From Hydnum rufescens UP504 (Eukaryota > Basidiomycota > Agaricomycetes > Cantharellales > Hydnaceae), in the NCBI GenBank assembly GCA_014904985.1, contig MU128911.1, forward strand, positions 567,118 to 631,117: a stretch of 64,000 nt of DNA, in the 5' to 3' direction. Both the position numbers and the translations under genes were made by a program. The notes beneath the pieces were generated by a model. The model made no database searches. It worked only from the letters and a program-made list of their open reading frames with translations, and had not been told where the DNA came from. Positions 33,881 to 45,874 of the stretch are shown one piece after another. Each line of letters starts with the position of its first letter. The stretch's first letter is position 1.

Positions 33881-36421
33881 TCATTCTTGCCACCATTGCA
33901 AATTGTGATGCATATTCACTGACCTTTTCATCCTATGACTGCAGCCCTCTGACCCAGGTAGTGCTGGGTCATCTGACACCTCTAAACCATAGAAGGGGTC
34001 TTCATTATTGATGTCCTCAACTGACACTCTGGATGCAGACACTAGTCCACCTTCCTCCCCTATTGTTTGTGATCCCAGCTCTCCAAAGGCAATGTGATTT
34101 ATAATGGTGGCTAAACTAATGTCACTATGATCATGAATGGATTCACTGAATGCTGGTTCCTCCATATTTTTGATGGCATGCTTTTGACCATGTTTTGTCT
34201 TGTTGAGTGGTGCAGAGGGGATCATATGTGGTTGGGACAGTTCCTCCCAGATTTCTTTATTAACAATAGGAAGCTCCCATAAAGTCTGCAGCATTTTGTG
34301 ACTCTGCAAACTGTCCTGGGGTAGATTGAAATTACCTGAGATGCACTTTTCAAATGCCTGTAAGAAGAGAGAATATCAGTACTGGTGGTTTAAACAGAAT
34401 GTCACTCACCCATGGTGTATGGACCTTTAATATGATATTGGGTTTGTCCAGTTTCATGTCAGCATTCACAAGCCAATGTGCACTGCACTGACAAAGGGAA
34501 GGCAGTTTTGTGTCCAGAATAATGTCTTTGGCCTCAACTCCTTTTGCAAGTTGCTCCAACACTTCAGTGATCACATCAGCATGCTGACTGTGCTGGATGC
34601 TCTGCTTGAGAGGATGTTGAAAGCCAACATCACATGCCTGAAATTTGCCTGTGCAACCCCCAGGAATGTACTCTAGAATTATCCATGGAAAGTTTGTGTG
34701 GAGCCATCCCCAGAAGTCAATTGATGTGTGGACAGGCCTGATGTCAATTTGCCAGAGGCATTCTTGATTGTCAGGGAGTTGTAGAGACTCCTTTTCAGAT
34801 AAAAAGTACAGCACCAGGATACATTGCACATAGAGCTTCATTGTGTCAAGTGTTGCCCAGTATGTGTCTGTCATGGATGATTCAAAGTGGAATCCTAGTT
34901 GAATTGCACAGTTGTATCCCTCACAGGATTCATTCAGCAAGCTCTTCAGGCTCTTGCTGGCATAGATCACTTGGAAAGGGAGGAGTTTTCCACTTGCAGA
35001 GATTCCAACATTAAGTGTGAATGCACCCTTTTCATCCTGGCCAACTGTGGCAACCTGGTCCAATCCAGTCTTCTCATAAGTCATTGAGGATCCTTGCTGG
35101 AAGACAACCTGAGTCTGATCTGAGTTGACTCCAAGGGCCACAGGAATGTTATAGTCTTAGATCAATAAACCCTGTTGCAGGCATGATGCTCATATTTTGA
35201 TTTCTGCATCAGGTGGGAGTTTTTGAGCTGCCTGTGTTGATCACCAAATCAACCATTGCATTTCATAGTGAAGGAATTTGAGGATTCATGAATCACTTGC
35301 CCAAAAAGTGCTTCCATCTTTCACAGCCTTGGTGAAGAGATCTGGTTGAATATACTCAATTTGGACAACTATGATACTGTGGATTGAAGTAAGGAGAAGT
35401 GGAATGCCAGCATCATGAAGCCCTTGAAGTGTCTGCTTGATATTTTCAATGATATTTGGGTAAGGTGCCTATATATTGACATTACAATCTGATATTAATA
35501 GCAGGGATAGTGTATATTTACCAGGATACCATGACAATGACTGTAACCTGCCAGGTTGAAGCCTTTTGCAATCTTTTTTATTGTGCTGTCACTCCATCAT
35601 GCCTTTGTACCCAAGGAGTCAATCCATCAGCCAATGACTTGTGGGTGAAGACCTTGAAGTAGGGTAGAGCTTCAGAGATTGCATTCTTTGACAATCTCAC
35701 TCAGAGACATCAGTGGCTTGGCCCTCTTCCCCACCTCTGCAATTATAGCCCACATTGTGGGCTGGAACCAGTTTGTATATTGCACATTGGCATTCTTCTT
35801 GGTGCGCTTTTGACCAGATGGTTTCTTGACCCCAGGTTGCTGTAGGGCTTCAAGGAAACCTTGTTTCAGACATGAGATCTCAGCAACATCTATGTCTTTG
35901 TCAGGAGATAAGGGGCTGCCATTGTGCATCTCAACTATTTTCTGCATAGAAATTGACAAGATCATGACCTGTATCTCATAGCCATTGACCATGGTCAGGG
36001 CAGGGCTTACCTTCTTCTGCCCACCAGGCAACTGGGTCCCTTCTGCAATTTCCCCATCATGTTTCCTCTTCCACTGGGCTTGTTTGAATTTGTTGTTATT
36101 ATCTTAGACATACTGAATCTTTTTGGCAGCATTAAATCTGGCATCCTCTGCCCTTTCATTTTCATGTTCCAGAGTGATTTCCCTTTGAATGAGGGCTTTC
36201 TCTTGTTCCAACTGAAGGAACTCATCATGTGGAAGGTGGCTGAAGTACCAAAGCAGGCCATCAGTAACACCTGGTCCTGTCCTCAAGGCAACCAGTTCCT
36301 GTAATGAAGTGCCTCCTGGATTCAGGAGGGCACTCATTGCTGTACTTGGACAAAGTGGAGTCAACAGGTTGGGAGCCAGATGGGAGGGAGTAAGGGGAGA
36401 AGGAGGTGAAAGGGTAATCAC
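33881..36421 (-). pseudogene. Pogo-like DDE_1 transposase, second copy, decayed
   Basis: Minus strand. An N-terminal ALLNPGGTSLQ and a coiled-coil-like QLEQEKALIQREITLEHE follow the leader directly. Then NWFQPTMWAIIAEVGKRAK and MSLSEIVKECNL (about 35760-35672), and LQGLHPQVIG-stop-WIDSLGTK lead into the DNA-binding part. The core frame 35141-34350 shows SDQTQVVFQQGSS, DQVATVGQDEKGAFTLNVGI, LPFQVIYASKS, then IDIRPVHTSIDFWGWL and IPGGCTGKFQACDVGFQHPL. The order NxDQT, (R)AFT, LPxQ, DxxxxH, GCTGxxQxxDVG is typical of Agaricomycete DDE_1 transposases. Some catalytic-site residues have changed. An acidic C-terminal frame is at 34309-33881. Multiple frameshifts make it inactive. Confidence 0.8.
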
Positions 36422-36870
36422 ACCACCCTTAGCACTGGCTTTGGGTGGAGGAGCTGTACACAGGGCTAAGCACTGGCTTTGCCCTGAGCACAGGAGAAAA
36501 GGTTGTGGATGGAATGGGAGGATGATGAAAGATAGTAAAGTAGTGACTGGCCAAGTGGCACAGTCACTACCTAAGGAGACAAAGGGGATCAGTAAGAGGA
36601 AGGGTGATCCTGCTTACTGCTTTCCCTGCTAGAGTCCCAAGGCACAAGTCCAAAGCCAAGGAAAGGGCTAGTATTGATGGCTACTAGAGGCCAGCAAGAT
36701 ATCCAGATAGAAGCAGCAGATACAAGAGACAAGAGGCAAGAGGGTTCATGGTTCTCACTAGGCATAGAGGTCTGGGCAAAAGTTTCTTATTCAATCTCGG
36801 CATCTGCCATATATACATGACTTTTGAGTCCAAACTCCCTTATGTAATACACTATATTACAGTTCCTGGT
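36300..36870 (-). promoter_or_regulatory. Transposon leader, copy 2 (TATA, leader intron, hairpin)
   Basis: Minus-strand copy of the 18180-18770 leader. A TATA-like CATGTATATATGG lies near 36815. A 47-bp intron-like segment runs from GTAAGC (36617) to TTAG (36571). The hairpin 36540-36570 follows at once. The ORF of the DDE_1 pseudogene begins shortly after (TGAGTGCCCTCCTGAATCC), so this leader drives that transposase. Confidence 0.7.
36540..36570 (-). other. Conserved post-intron hairpin, copy 2
   Basis: Stem GTAGTGACTG/CAGTCACTAC, identical to copy 1 at 18507-18537 while the surrounding leader has diverged. It begins at the base after the predicted 3' splice site. Confidence 0.7.
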
Positions 36871-37127
36871 GTGAGACAGGTGGAATGTTGGGGAAGGGTG
36901 TGGGCTCTTGAGTGCATATGGTTGGAGGATGGAGTGTAGATCCCATTTCAATATCCTCAGGTGATGCAGACAAAGTGGCAGGTGATTTAGGTTGGAAATG
37001 TGGGGTACTTGGAACACCAATGTGATTTCCTTTTACCTAGGACTAATATGAGCATGTCTTCAATTCAAATCAAGGTTGTTCTTACCACAAACAGATGTCT
37101 ATTTGCTGAGAGGATGAAAATATCTGT
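36871..37127. other. Gap between the DDE_1 leader and the Ulp1 remnant
   Basis: No gene or repeat boundary is recognised. It probably contains the 5' end of the DDE_1 transposon. Confidence 0.35.
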
Positions 37128-38305
37128 TCATGCTTGAAGAGTAGAAGGACCTTTGAAGAGAGGGTAATCCTCTGGGTCAAAATAGTGATTCAGCACATTC
37201 TGCACTAAAATACCACAAGAAGAGATATTGTGCTGCTTGTTGATATGCATTGGTGCACATGAGAAAGGAGAGGGGTCCCTCCTGGTGGACAAATTGGAAC
37301 AGTGAAGCCACCATTGAATTGCCTGCATGATAGGATAGAGATATGTGGGCCAAATGGAGTTGTGGTTGGATGACTATGATTCATAGAATCACTGATGTAA
37401 ATAGTATGGGTTGATACATTGATGGCAAAGGATACCCAGTGATTCCCATTTACATGGACACTTCCTGCAACACCCACAAGGTTCTTTCCATCAAGATCCT
37501 CACCACACTTCTGAAAAATGGCTTGTTGGGCCTCCACTCATAACCAGCAATGAGGGACTGTGAATGGGCATCAACTAGGAGTTTCAGCATGCATGGCAAT
37601 AATATCTTGATCAGTGGGTCATGACTGTTGAGGTTTTCTCAGAGAACATCAAGGTGCTGTTCCATGTCCATAGTTGTCAAGCAGTAGGAGGAGAGATGAT
37701 GAGTAAGCATTTCTATGCCTGGGGTGTTATCATGGAAGCCAAGCATTGCATCACCCCAGGGAAGTTGGCCAATGAGAGAAAGAGCAGCATCTAATGCAGG
37801 GGAATGGATTGATTCAGCAATCTTGCCACTCCACACCCACTCCACAGATGCCACCCACAATGAGCAGACATCCTGGACCCATAGAAGGACCTTCCAAATG
37901 TCTACCAAGGACAATGGGAGGTAATGACTGTCCACAAATAATGAGTGTTGTGTGAAGAAATTCAGAGAAAAATTCCTCAAGATACAGTACAAACAGCCAG
38001 GGTGATGCATGGATCAGAGAAGAGAATTGGTCAGTTCATGAGAAGGCTCTTTCTCACTGCATACAATTATCATTTGATTTGAGTGAGGGAGTGGGAGGGT
38101 CTTAAACTTAATAAATTCCATTACAGTCAGAGAGTGGGAAGGAAAAAAACACCCAACAAGGCCAGTAGGAATATCCAAGTATGACACCAGTGCTGAGGTT
38201 TTGTTGAACACAAATTGGGCTCCCACAAATGGGTCCATGGCAGTCAAAACTTTCACAGTGTTCAAACACCTGTGTGTGGTGACAGGTGAAACAGACTAAA
38301 ACCAA
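37128..38305 (-). pseudogene. Ulp1-like (C48) cysteine protease remnant
   Basis: On the minus strand the frame 37537-37205 has HVNGNHWVSFAIN and TIYISDSM, the His and Asp motifs (NHW...DS) of Ulp1/SENP-type proteases. A second frame (37328-37128) holds QHNISSCGILVQNVLNHYF, the Q....SCG motif with the catalytic Cys. Frame 38010-37639 (IWKVLLWVQDVCSLWVASVE...) and pieces to 38305 are probably its N-terminal region. The three catalytic motifs are in the correct order but in shifted frames. Ulp1-like domains of this type often accompany fungal and plant DNA transposons; here it could be transposon cargo. It is inactive. Confidence 0.65.
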
Positions 38306-38572
38306 TTTGGCAAATTTGCAGGTAGTCTAGATCCCTCAGAGAAGTCCATGAACAATTTCACACAGATGTCACAGGTCACAGCTGGCTGTGAACATTGTAC
38401 CACCTGTCACATGCCAGTCATGTGAAATAGAAGTGAACCATTGATTGAAATAGGACAGTAGTGATACAATTGGCACTTGCCTCTCATATCATCCTTGTAC
38501 ACATGTTGGATGCTTGCCTTCCCATGTTTGGAGTCAGAAAAGGGGGAAAGGTGGAAGGTGGTGGTGGTGGTT
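38306..38572. other. Unassigned spacer
   Basis: Nothing recognised between the Ulp1 remnant and the GGTTTAAACC element. Confidence 0.35.
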
Positions 38573-38985
38573 ATGGATGCCTAGGTTCAGGTTTAAACCT
38601 AAACCAGACCTAGGTCTGGTTCCATTGGGTTCAGGTTTCATTTGGTTTTCTTCAGGTCAGGTTCAGGTTTTGCCCTTCCCTGGAATCCAAAACCTGGTCT
38701 GAACCCAGGTTTAAACCTGAACCTGAAAGGTAGGGTGTAGCTCCCAGTCTATGTACTTCCACCCTTGTTCCTCAGTCATATCATCATCATCATCATCCTT
38801 CCATACATTCAATTCTGGAAGTAAACCTAGCAATTTGCACACAGCACTGTAATTTCAAAGTCAATAGTCACATGGCCATGGAATCTAATGTTGTAATTTA
38901 CACAGGTTACAAGTCACATGACTCTGGGATCAAATCTGGATGTTTCTATAGGTTACTGTAACTCAGTCTGGGGTAGGGCTCCAGA
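38573..38985 (+). repeat. GGTTTAAACC element, truncated copy
   Basis: It starts GGATGCCTAGGTTCAGGTTT and matches 43217-43640 in direct orientation, including the GGTCTGGTTCCATTGGG, CCAGGTTTAAACCTGAACC and TGGGATCAAATCTGGA blocks. It stops near 38985, before the matching right end seen in the other copy. It is non-coding. Confidence 0.75.
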
Positions 38986-39749
38986 AGAAACCTCTGAGGA
39001 TCAATCACCCAGGTATATACCAATTTATGCCCAAAAGGCAGTTTAAACCACCATGGTATAAACCAGTAAAAGGCAGTAATATATAAACTAATGCAAAAAC
39101 TATTCCTTGAGCATAAATACAAATTGAGGCACCTTTTTGACTCACTTAGGCCCCACTCTGGTAACTTCCCTATCTGTGTTGACAGTCTGCTTCCCCAAAA
39201 CAGATGTGCCAGTTGGTACTTTGGCTAGAAGGTCTTGGGGCAGTGGTGAGGAGAGGTTTGCCACTGAGGCAGCATCTAATACATCCCTTCCCCCCAAAAT
39301 GCTACTAGTCCCAGGATTGCTGCCACTGTCATATGAAGGATCATCCACATCACCCACAGTATCCCCAGTTATCACCCTCTGCATTGTCAAGGGAAACAGG
39401 CAGACTATTATTGAGTTCTCCTACTTCAAGAGATGATGGTATAGGGTGGCACACATGTAATACACTTGTGGTGGTTGAAGCTGACAAGGTATTTGGGGGA
39501 GATGATTTGGTGGGCTTCAGAATGTCAGCCATATCATGGAATCAGATGATGGGTTTGGGAGATTGTGGCTTAGTCTGCAACATTGAGCAGACAATTATAC
39601 AATTTAGAAATGAAATGATCACATACGTTGGATAATGCACACCACTGTGCAATCTGGGTCTGCTCAATCAAGTCTGAAGTGATTGACTAGCATGAAGTGC
39701 AGTGTTGATGAATGTAATCCATGACATGGTCTGCTCTTCACTCATTGAA
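38986..39749. other. Decayed sequence downstream of the hAT-like remnant
   Basis: Minus-strand frames in 39390-39142 and 39532-39350 are Ser/Thr rich and may include the hAT C-terminus, but no motif is clear. Confidence 0.35.
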
Positions 39750-40620
39750 TTCAGAGCCATGGAGAACAATTTAATTGCAAGGACCTCAAAAGAGGGTGTA
39801 TATGAGAAGATTGCAACAAAGGTGATGACATACTTACTGCAATAACCTTACTCTGATGGTTGTCTTTCAGGCAAGTCCACCAATTGAGAGTGGACTCACC
39901 ATCTGCAAGTTTCTTCTCAAATGAGTACTCTTTCTGAAGATATGCATGGATTTGCTTTGTCAGCACACCAATTGCAGCATTGGGATCCATGTCTGCAAGA
40001 TCAGGATTCTTGCCCATAGTAATTTCAGCCTCTTGTGTAACTGACACAAGAAAGGTACCAATTCTTTTCAAAGTCAAGGGACAGATGGTGGGTATAGGAA
40101 AGGGTTTGGCTGTGCCAGTGGGTGGTAATTGGATTGATCCTGAGGTAATGGGGTTGGGTGGCTGGGCAAGAACCACAGCATCATGATACTCTGAAAGTAT
40201 TCTGGGGAGTTAATTGACTTTTGAGAACAAAGAAGAGTGATCTCACTGAAATCAAGAGTGAAACCTGTGAGGTATGCATCTGTAGGACCATCATTTATCA
40301 TTTCATTCCACTGCTTATTGGCAATCAAATGAAGTTTTCCAGTGACATCCTCAGGGAGATGCAGGATATTGCTCTTCAGTGTCTCATTGAGAAGAAACAG
40401 TGGCAAGCCAAAACACATAGAGATCCAATACAGTTGAATTGGCAGATTCAAGGCATTTCAATGCACAGGCAATTGGATGTAGAATAGTGACAAAGCACTC
40501 AAGGCCCCAGGAGAACTCCTGGGCAGCAACTGAGCCATCAACAAATATTCCTTCAGCAATGCTGTTTGCATTCTCAGGGATAGAATAAGAAGATGATGCA
40601 ACAGAGACAGAAAAAATCAC
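39750..40620 (-). pseudogene. hAT-like (RNase H-fold) transposase remnant
   Basis: Minus-strand pieces: LHPIACALKCLESANSTVLD and YVFWLATVSSQ (40540-40384), NDGPTDAYLTGFTLDF (about 40280), and LADGESTLNWWTCLKDNHQS (39900-39850). The order (PIA.A...LE...ST..D.Y.FWL), (PTDA.L..F.LDP), (WW) resembles the C-terminal half of fungal hAT-type transposases. The N-terminal zinc finger and first catalytic block are absent, and the dimerisation end is unclear. Frames are shifted. Confidence 0.5.
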
Positions 40621-41130
40621 ACCTGGAGTGAAGGTAACTCATCTACAATACTGTATATCCCTTGGAGACATCACAAGACTGAAGCAGCTGAGTAGTACAT
40701 AGTTGCAAATCATGTCTTTCCAATACTCTCAAGTCCCTTCCCAATGCAGCAAAGCATGTGCTCAGACTTCAAAAGGGCTTTTGAGCAGGGGAGGGCTTAA
40801 AGTGCTTCAGAATGAAGCACACTTATCATATCAAACCAGTCAGCCATAATTGTATATCTAGTTAGGCCCTTTTGCCTTGCTTTTATTTAGTCTAAGAGCG
40901 GGTTTTTAGGTGGGGCCCACTGGGTGATTTCACAGCATGAGACAAGGGGCCCCTGGGGGCCCCTCTCACCTTAGACTGGGACTTAGAGATTCTCAGACTT
41001 ACAGGACAGCAGGCCATACAGGCTTATCAGGGATAATGTGTTAATTATTATCAGTGGGGTTTCACCACAGTCCCATGCTTTGTTCTTATTGACTTGTTTA
41101 TTTATTTATTTATTTAAAAATTCACAAAAA
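40621..41130. other. Left flank of the hairpin-intron region
   Basis: No gene. GGGGCCCCTGGGGGCCCC (about 40954-40972) with nearby CCCACTGGGTGA recurs in the same order and orientation near 44830-44932. The two might mark the ends of the A/B complex. Confidence 0.4.
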
Positions 41131-41134
41131 ACAT

Positions 41135-42231
41135 ACCACACACCTGCTTGGGTGGGTGTGTAGTACCATCCATAGAAATTTAAAAAAAAACTATCTAATA
41201 GTACCACACCTGCTTGGGCAGGTGTGTGGTACTGTCTATAAAAATTAAAAAATTAAAAAAACACTATCTAGCAGCACCACACACCCACTTAGGCAGGTGT
41301 GTGGTACTGGGGATGTCACTTTGCACTTCACCATTGGGCACTGGTTACAGGTTGCCATTGGGGTTCTCCCTCCCCCATGGTTGCATGGTTTCACTTGGTG
41401 GGGCTGTGGCTTCAGTCCCTATGATAATAAATAATAAGTTAGTTAAAAAAAGAAAAACCATGCAAAAGGAGCAGCCCATGCTGCTCCTTTTGCATGGTCA
41501 TACTTCTAGAGGGCTACTTACCTCAAAAATTACCACACCCACTGAAGCAGGTGTGGGGTTCATCTGGGACTTGTGCCATGGTTTCAACTCAGTGCCATTT
41601 GGGATTTGTTTGGCAGGTGGGTCATCATTCTCCCATGTTCATTCAGCAGGGTCATGGGTGTTGGGTCCAGATGACAAACTAGAATAATAAATAATATGTT
41701 AGTAACAAAAAAAAAAAGAAAAGCCACACAAAAGGAGCAGCATACACTGCTCCTTTTGCATGGTTGTACTCACCTTAAAATTACCACACACCTGCCAAAG
41801 CAGGTGTGGGGTTTGTCTGGGGCTTGTGTCATGGTTTTGACTCAGTGCTGTTTGGGATTTGTTTGGTGGGTGGGTCATCATTCTCCTGTGTTCATTTGGT
41901 GGGGTCATGGGTGTTGGGTCCAGATGACAAACTAGAATAATAAATAATACCTTAGTAACAAAAAAAACACAAGAAAAGCCACGCAAAAGGAGCAGCATAT
42001 GCTGCTCCTTTTGCACAGTTGTACTCACCTTAAAATTACCACACACCCACTGAAGCAGGTGTGTGGTACTGTCTTTGGGCCCTAACCAGTTGGGCCCCCT
42101 CATTGGGCACCTGGGACAAAGCCATAACCTAGAATAATGAAAGTTGTTAGCAAAGAAATTACAAATAGCACAAAAAGAGTAGCTTTTGCTACTCTTTTTG
42201 CACCATTGTACCTACTAGAATAAAAACTCAC
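41135..42231 (-). repeat. Hairpin-intron array, block A (minus strand, 4 introns)
   Basis: Four intron-like segments on the minus strand start GTAAGT or GTGAGT and end AG: 42231-42129, 42028-41932, 41773-41679, 41521-41419 (95-103 bp). Each holds a palindrome with arms such as GCAAAAGGAGCAGC/GCTGCTCCTTTTGC; in the 42.2-kb unit the arms read AGAGTAGC/GCTACTCT, a paired change. The exon-like segments between (157, 158, 100 bp) carry a CACACCTGC/GCAGGTGTG palindrome close to the donor. TTACTAA or TTAGTAA-like tracts precede the acceptors. Past 41419 there are three more CACACC palindromes about 70 bp apart without introns. Coding potential is doubtful. Confidence 0.75.
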
Positions 42232-42306
42232 CTTATGACCACACACCTGCAGCAGTGGGGGTGTGGTCATTTCTGTTGTTGGGTGTGGCTGCGTGGTTGT
42301 GAAACT

Positions 42307-42621
42307 CAACACTGGCAATTGCCAATACTCAAGAAGCACCCAAGTGCTGGTGCTACAAACACAGCACACATTAATAGCAAGCATGTATATGTGAAATAAA
42401 TACTATATAATAAATATGAGCCCAGGAAAATTTGAAGAAGATGATGATAACTCATGCCTTATTGAGCTCTGACTCATTATCATCATCTTCTTCAAATTTT
42501 CCTGGGCTCATATTTATTATATAGTATTTATTTCATGTATACATGCTTGCTATTAATGTGTGCTGTGTTTGTAGTGCTGGTACTTGGGCGCTTCTTGAGT
42601 ATCAGCAATTGCCAGTGTTGA
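42307..42621. repeat. Inverted repeat at the centre of arrays A and B
   Basis: Arms 42307-42450 and 42475-42621 are about 90% complementary around a 24-bp centre. Arrays A (leftward) and B (rightward) diverge from it. Each arm includes ACTATATAATAAATATGAGCC, so a bidirectional promoter is possible. Confidence 0.85.
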
Positions 42622-42720
42622 ATCTACATCTTGCTTCCATTTATGCAACCACAACAAGCCACCACCCAAAAAGGCAAGTGCATGACCATGCACATGCCAC
42701 TGTGGGTGTGTGGTCACAAG

Positions 42721-44815
42721 GTGAGTGTTTCTTTTTAGTAGATACAATGGCACAAAAAGAGCAGCAAAAGCTGCTCTTTTTGTGCTGCTTTGGAACTTTT
42801 TACTAATGTGCCTTTATTTATTTTAGATTGAGGCTGCATCCAATGCATGACGAGAGCCCAAACACCAATGCAATGCACAGCAATGTGACATGGTAGCGCA
42901 ACACCTGGCAATGCAACATGGCAATGTGCCAAACAGCAACACACCAAATGGCAATGCACCAAATGGCAATGCACCAAATGGCAACATGCCAAATGAGGAC
43001 GTGACTGCATCAAATGATGCCCCAGGAATCACACACCCACCACGGCAGGTGTGTGGTTCCATATCAGGTAAGTTCCTGCCCCCCCCAGTAGCTACAGCCA
43101 TACAAAAAGAGCAGCAAAAGCTGCTCTTTTTGCATGGTGTTCTATTCTTAACTAATTTAAAACTATTATTTTGTAGGTATGATGATAACCTGCAAAATGA
43201 CAAGAGCAACACCACTATGGATGCCTTTGGTCTGGTTTAAACCTTGGGAACCTGGGTTTAAACCTAAACCAGACCCAGGTCTGGTTCCATTGGGGTCAGG
43301 TTTCATTCAATTTTCCTCTGGTCTGGTTTAGGTTTTTCCCTTGCCCTGAATCCAAAACCTGGTTCAAACCCAGGTTTAAACCTGAACCTGAAAGGTAGGG
43401 TGTACCTCCCAGCCTATGTACTTTCACCCTTATTTCTCCACATATTATCATTATCATCCTTCTATACATTCAATTCCAGAAGTAAACCTGCACACAGTAC
43501 TGTAATTTCAGAGTCAAAAGTTGCATGACTCTGGAATCTAATGGGGTAATCTGTGCAGGTTACAAAGCACATGGCTCTGGGATCAAATCTGGAGATTTTC
43601 ACAGGTTACTGTAACTCAGTCTAGGGTCACATGACACAATTTAGTTAGCTAAGTTCCATCCTCTGGAGATATGTAAGCAGAAAATTGATGTGAAGGAGGG
43701 GTGTGAATGAGATATGAATGGAAAATGGGATGCAAAGGAAGTGGTCAACACAAAGACTCACACAGAGAGTCCAGATAGTCTGTAGTACTTACTAAAATGT
43801 TTTGCTTCTCCTATATCTCAGGTTTCAGGTTTAAACCTGGTTTAAACCCAAACCAAACCACTCTGGAACCAAACCTCAGGTCAGGTTCAGGTTTTGCCCT
43901 CATGGGTGATTTCAGGTTCAGGTCTGGTTTAGGTTTTGCCCAAATTGGCAAAAACTGAACCAAAACTGAACCTAGGCATCCCTAAATGCCACACATGGCA
44001 ACATGATGCAGCAACATGATACATGATACAGCAACATGACATGCCAATGATGCAACATGTGGCACCACACCAAATGAGGATGCAGCCCACGGCAATGCAC
44101 CAAAGAAGGGCCCAGAATCACACACCTGCCACAGCAGGTGTGTGGTTCTGGTTCTATATATAAGGTAAGTCCCCTCCCCTCAGTAACTACAGCCACGCAA
44201 AAAGAGCAGTGAAAGCTGCTCTTTTTGTGTGGTTTTTAATTTCTAACTAACTTAAAAATTTTGTCTTGTAGGTCTCCATGTCCCCTGCAAACAAATACAG
44301 AGGCAAAACCCCAGTCCCCCCCTCCCTCATCAATGTCTGAACAACAGGCACCCATACAAACCCCCATATGTATGAGTGAGAGTACATGGCCCCAGTACCC
44401 CACACTGCTGCAGCAAGTGTGGGGTACTACAAGGTTTTTTTTTATTTTTTATTTATTCCTTATTCTTGTGGCAAAAAAAGAGCAGCATAAGCTGCTCTTT
44501 TTGCACTGCATTCATGTTTAACTAATTTGTTAACTACTTCTCTAGATATTGGACCAGAACCTGCATGAACCCCTGACCACAGACCTGCTGAACGACATGC
44601 CCAGAATGAAAACCAGGAATGAAACCATGCATGACTGCACAAACAAAAACTGGCAATGAACTGCAAAGGCCCACATGAATGAAAACCATGAGTGACACCC
44701 CCTTGAGGGATCACCCAACTAGAACCCAGGCCCAGACGGGGTGAATTCCAGGTAAGTACATTTTCTTTAGCCACACTTGCACAAGAAGAGCAGCCTCTGG
44801 CTTCTCTTCTTGGGC
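42721..44815 (+). repeat. Hairpin-intron array, block B (plus strand, 5 units)
   Basis: Introns 42721-42826, 43068-43176 and 44165-44271 have GTGAGT/GTAAGT donors and TAG acceptors. A fourth (about 44434-44545) has a weak GTTTTT donor, and a fifth has a donor at 44752 but no clear acceptor. Each contains the AGAGCAGC...GCTGCTCT hairpin with 12-18 paired bases. In the fifth the outer arms read CAAGAAGAG/CTCTTCTTG, a paired change from CAAAAAGAG/CTCTTTTTG. Exon-like segments end in CACACCTGCC..GCAGGTGTGTGG; at 44397-44429 this is GTACCCCACACT/AGTGTGGGGTAC, again a paired change. The exon after the second intron is interrupted by the element at 43217-43981. Confidence 0.75.
43217..43981. mobile_element. 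GGTTTAAACC element, full-looking copy (765 bp)
   Basis: It starts GGATGCCT and ends AGGCATCC (inverse complements). Subterminal sequence is rich in GGTTTAAACC and GGTTCAGGTTT motifs, densest near both ends. It interrupts an exon-like segment of block B. It shares its first ~420 bp with 38573-38985. No coding frame and no clear target duplication are seen. Probably a MITE. Confidence 0.65.
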
Positions 44816-45096
44816 ACAGGGTGAGCCCCACTGGGTGAACCTATGGATGTATATACTAATATAATACTAATAATAATAATAAATTAATAATGCATAATCA
44901 GGCAGGGGCCCCTGGGGGCCCCCACATGTAAAGACCTAGTTAGATATGATAAATGCAATGCTCATGATATCTAATATGATGTGGAAAAGTGATTGACCAG
45001 CCTGGAACCCTTGGGATTTTTGACAGCTGCGCACATAGGTACTACATGGGGGGCTTCATCCATACTCTTGTTGGGTGGATTTTGGCACAGGGGGGC
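44816..45096. other. Junction between the two hairpin-intron complexes
   Basis: It contains CCCACTGGGTGA and GGGGCCCCTGGGGGCCCC (to 44932), also seen at the left edge of complex A/B, then AT-rich sequence up to block C. No gene. Confidence 0.4.
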
Positions 45097-45764
45097 CTAG
45101 AATAACAACTCATACATTATGTTAGTAAAATCAAAGAGAAGCAGCACCAAAAGAGCAGCTGGTGCTGCTCTTTTGGTGCCACTGCAAGGAGAAACTCACT
45201 AGATGGTACCACACACCTGCTCTGGCAGGTGTGTGGTACCATATTTCACTTGTCATTGCATATAGTTGAGGGCGGGCTCTGATTGGGTCTTGAGTGGCTG
45301 CATGCATCCATAGTTCGTCCTGGGTCTCACCCATGTTCTTGTCAGATGGGGTTTCATGCAAGGAGGGACCTCCAATAATAAATAACATGTTAGTAAAAAA
45401 AATAAAAGAAAGGTAGCACCAAAAGAGCAGCTGGTGCTGCTCTTTTGGTGCCATTGTACAGGTTGGGAGGAGAAACTCACCAGATAGTACCACACACCTG
45501 CCACAGCAGGTGTGTGGTACCATATTATGCCTGTCATCACGTGGGTTTGGGGGCTGTGCATGTATGGTCTTGCATGGATTTTGGCCCTTGTTAATTTCCA
45601 GGTGGCCCCCAGGTTTTGTATCGTCATCATTCAGGTCAGGGGTGAGGGCCTTAGACCTAGAGTGGGGCAGTATGGCATGTTAGTGAGAGTGTTAGAAAAG
45701 TGTAAAGAGGGCAGCTTTTGCTGCCCTTTTTACATGGGTGTATCTAGCAGGGGGGGGGACTCAC
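45097..45764 (-). repeat. Hairpin-intron array, block C (minus strand, 3 introns)
   Basis: Introns on the minus strand: 45764-45657, 45480-45370, 45199-45097 (103-111 bp), with GTGAGT donors and AG acceptors. Hairpins: GCACCAAAAGAGCAGC/GCTGCTCTTTTGGTGC in two units, perfect over 16 pairs; GTAAAGAGGGCAGC/GCTGCCCTTTTTAC in the third, where GGGCAGC/GCTGCCC replaces GAGCAGC/GCTGCTC. The exon-like segments (176 and 170 bp) hold GGTACCACACACCTGC/GCAGGTGTGTGGTACC next to the donor. Confidence 0.78.
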
Positions 45765-45874
45765 TTGTGTACTCATGGTGGTGAGTGTGTGGTCCTGTTC
45801 CAGTCTCACAGGATCCTGTTGGTTGCATGTCCTATATATGAATGGGGTGGATTAGGTAAGCATCAAAACAAACA

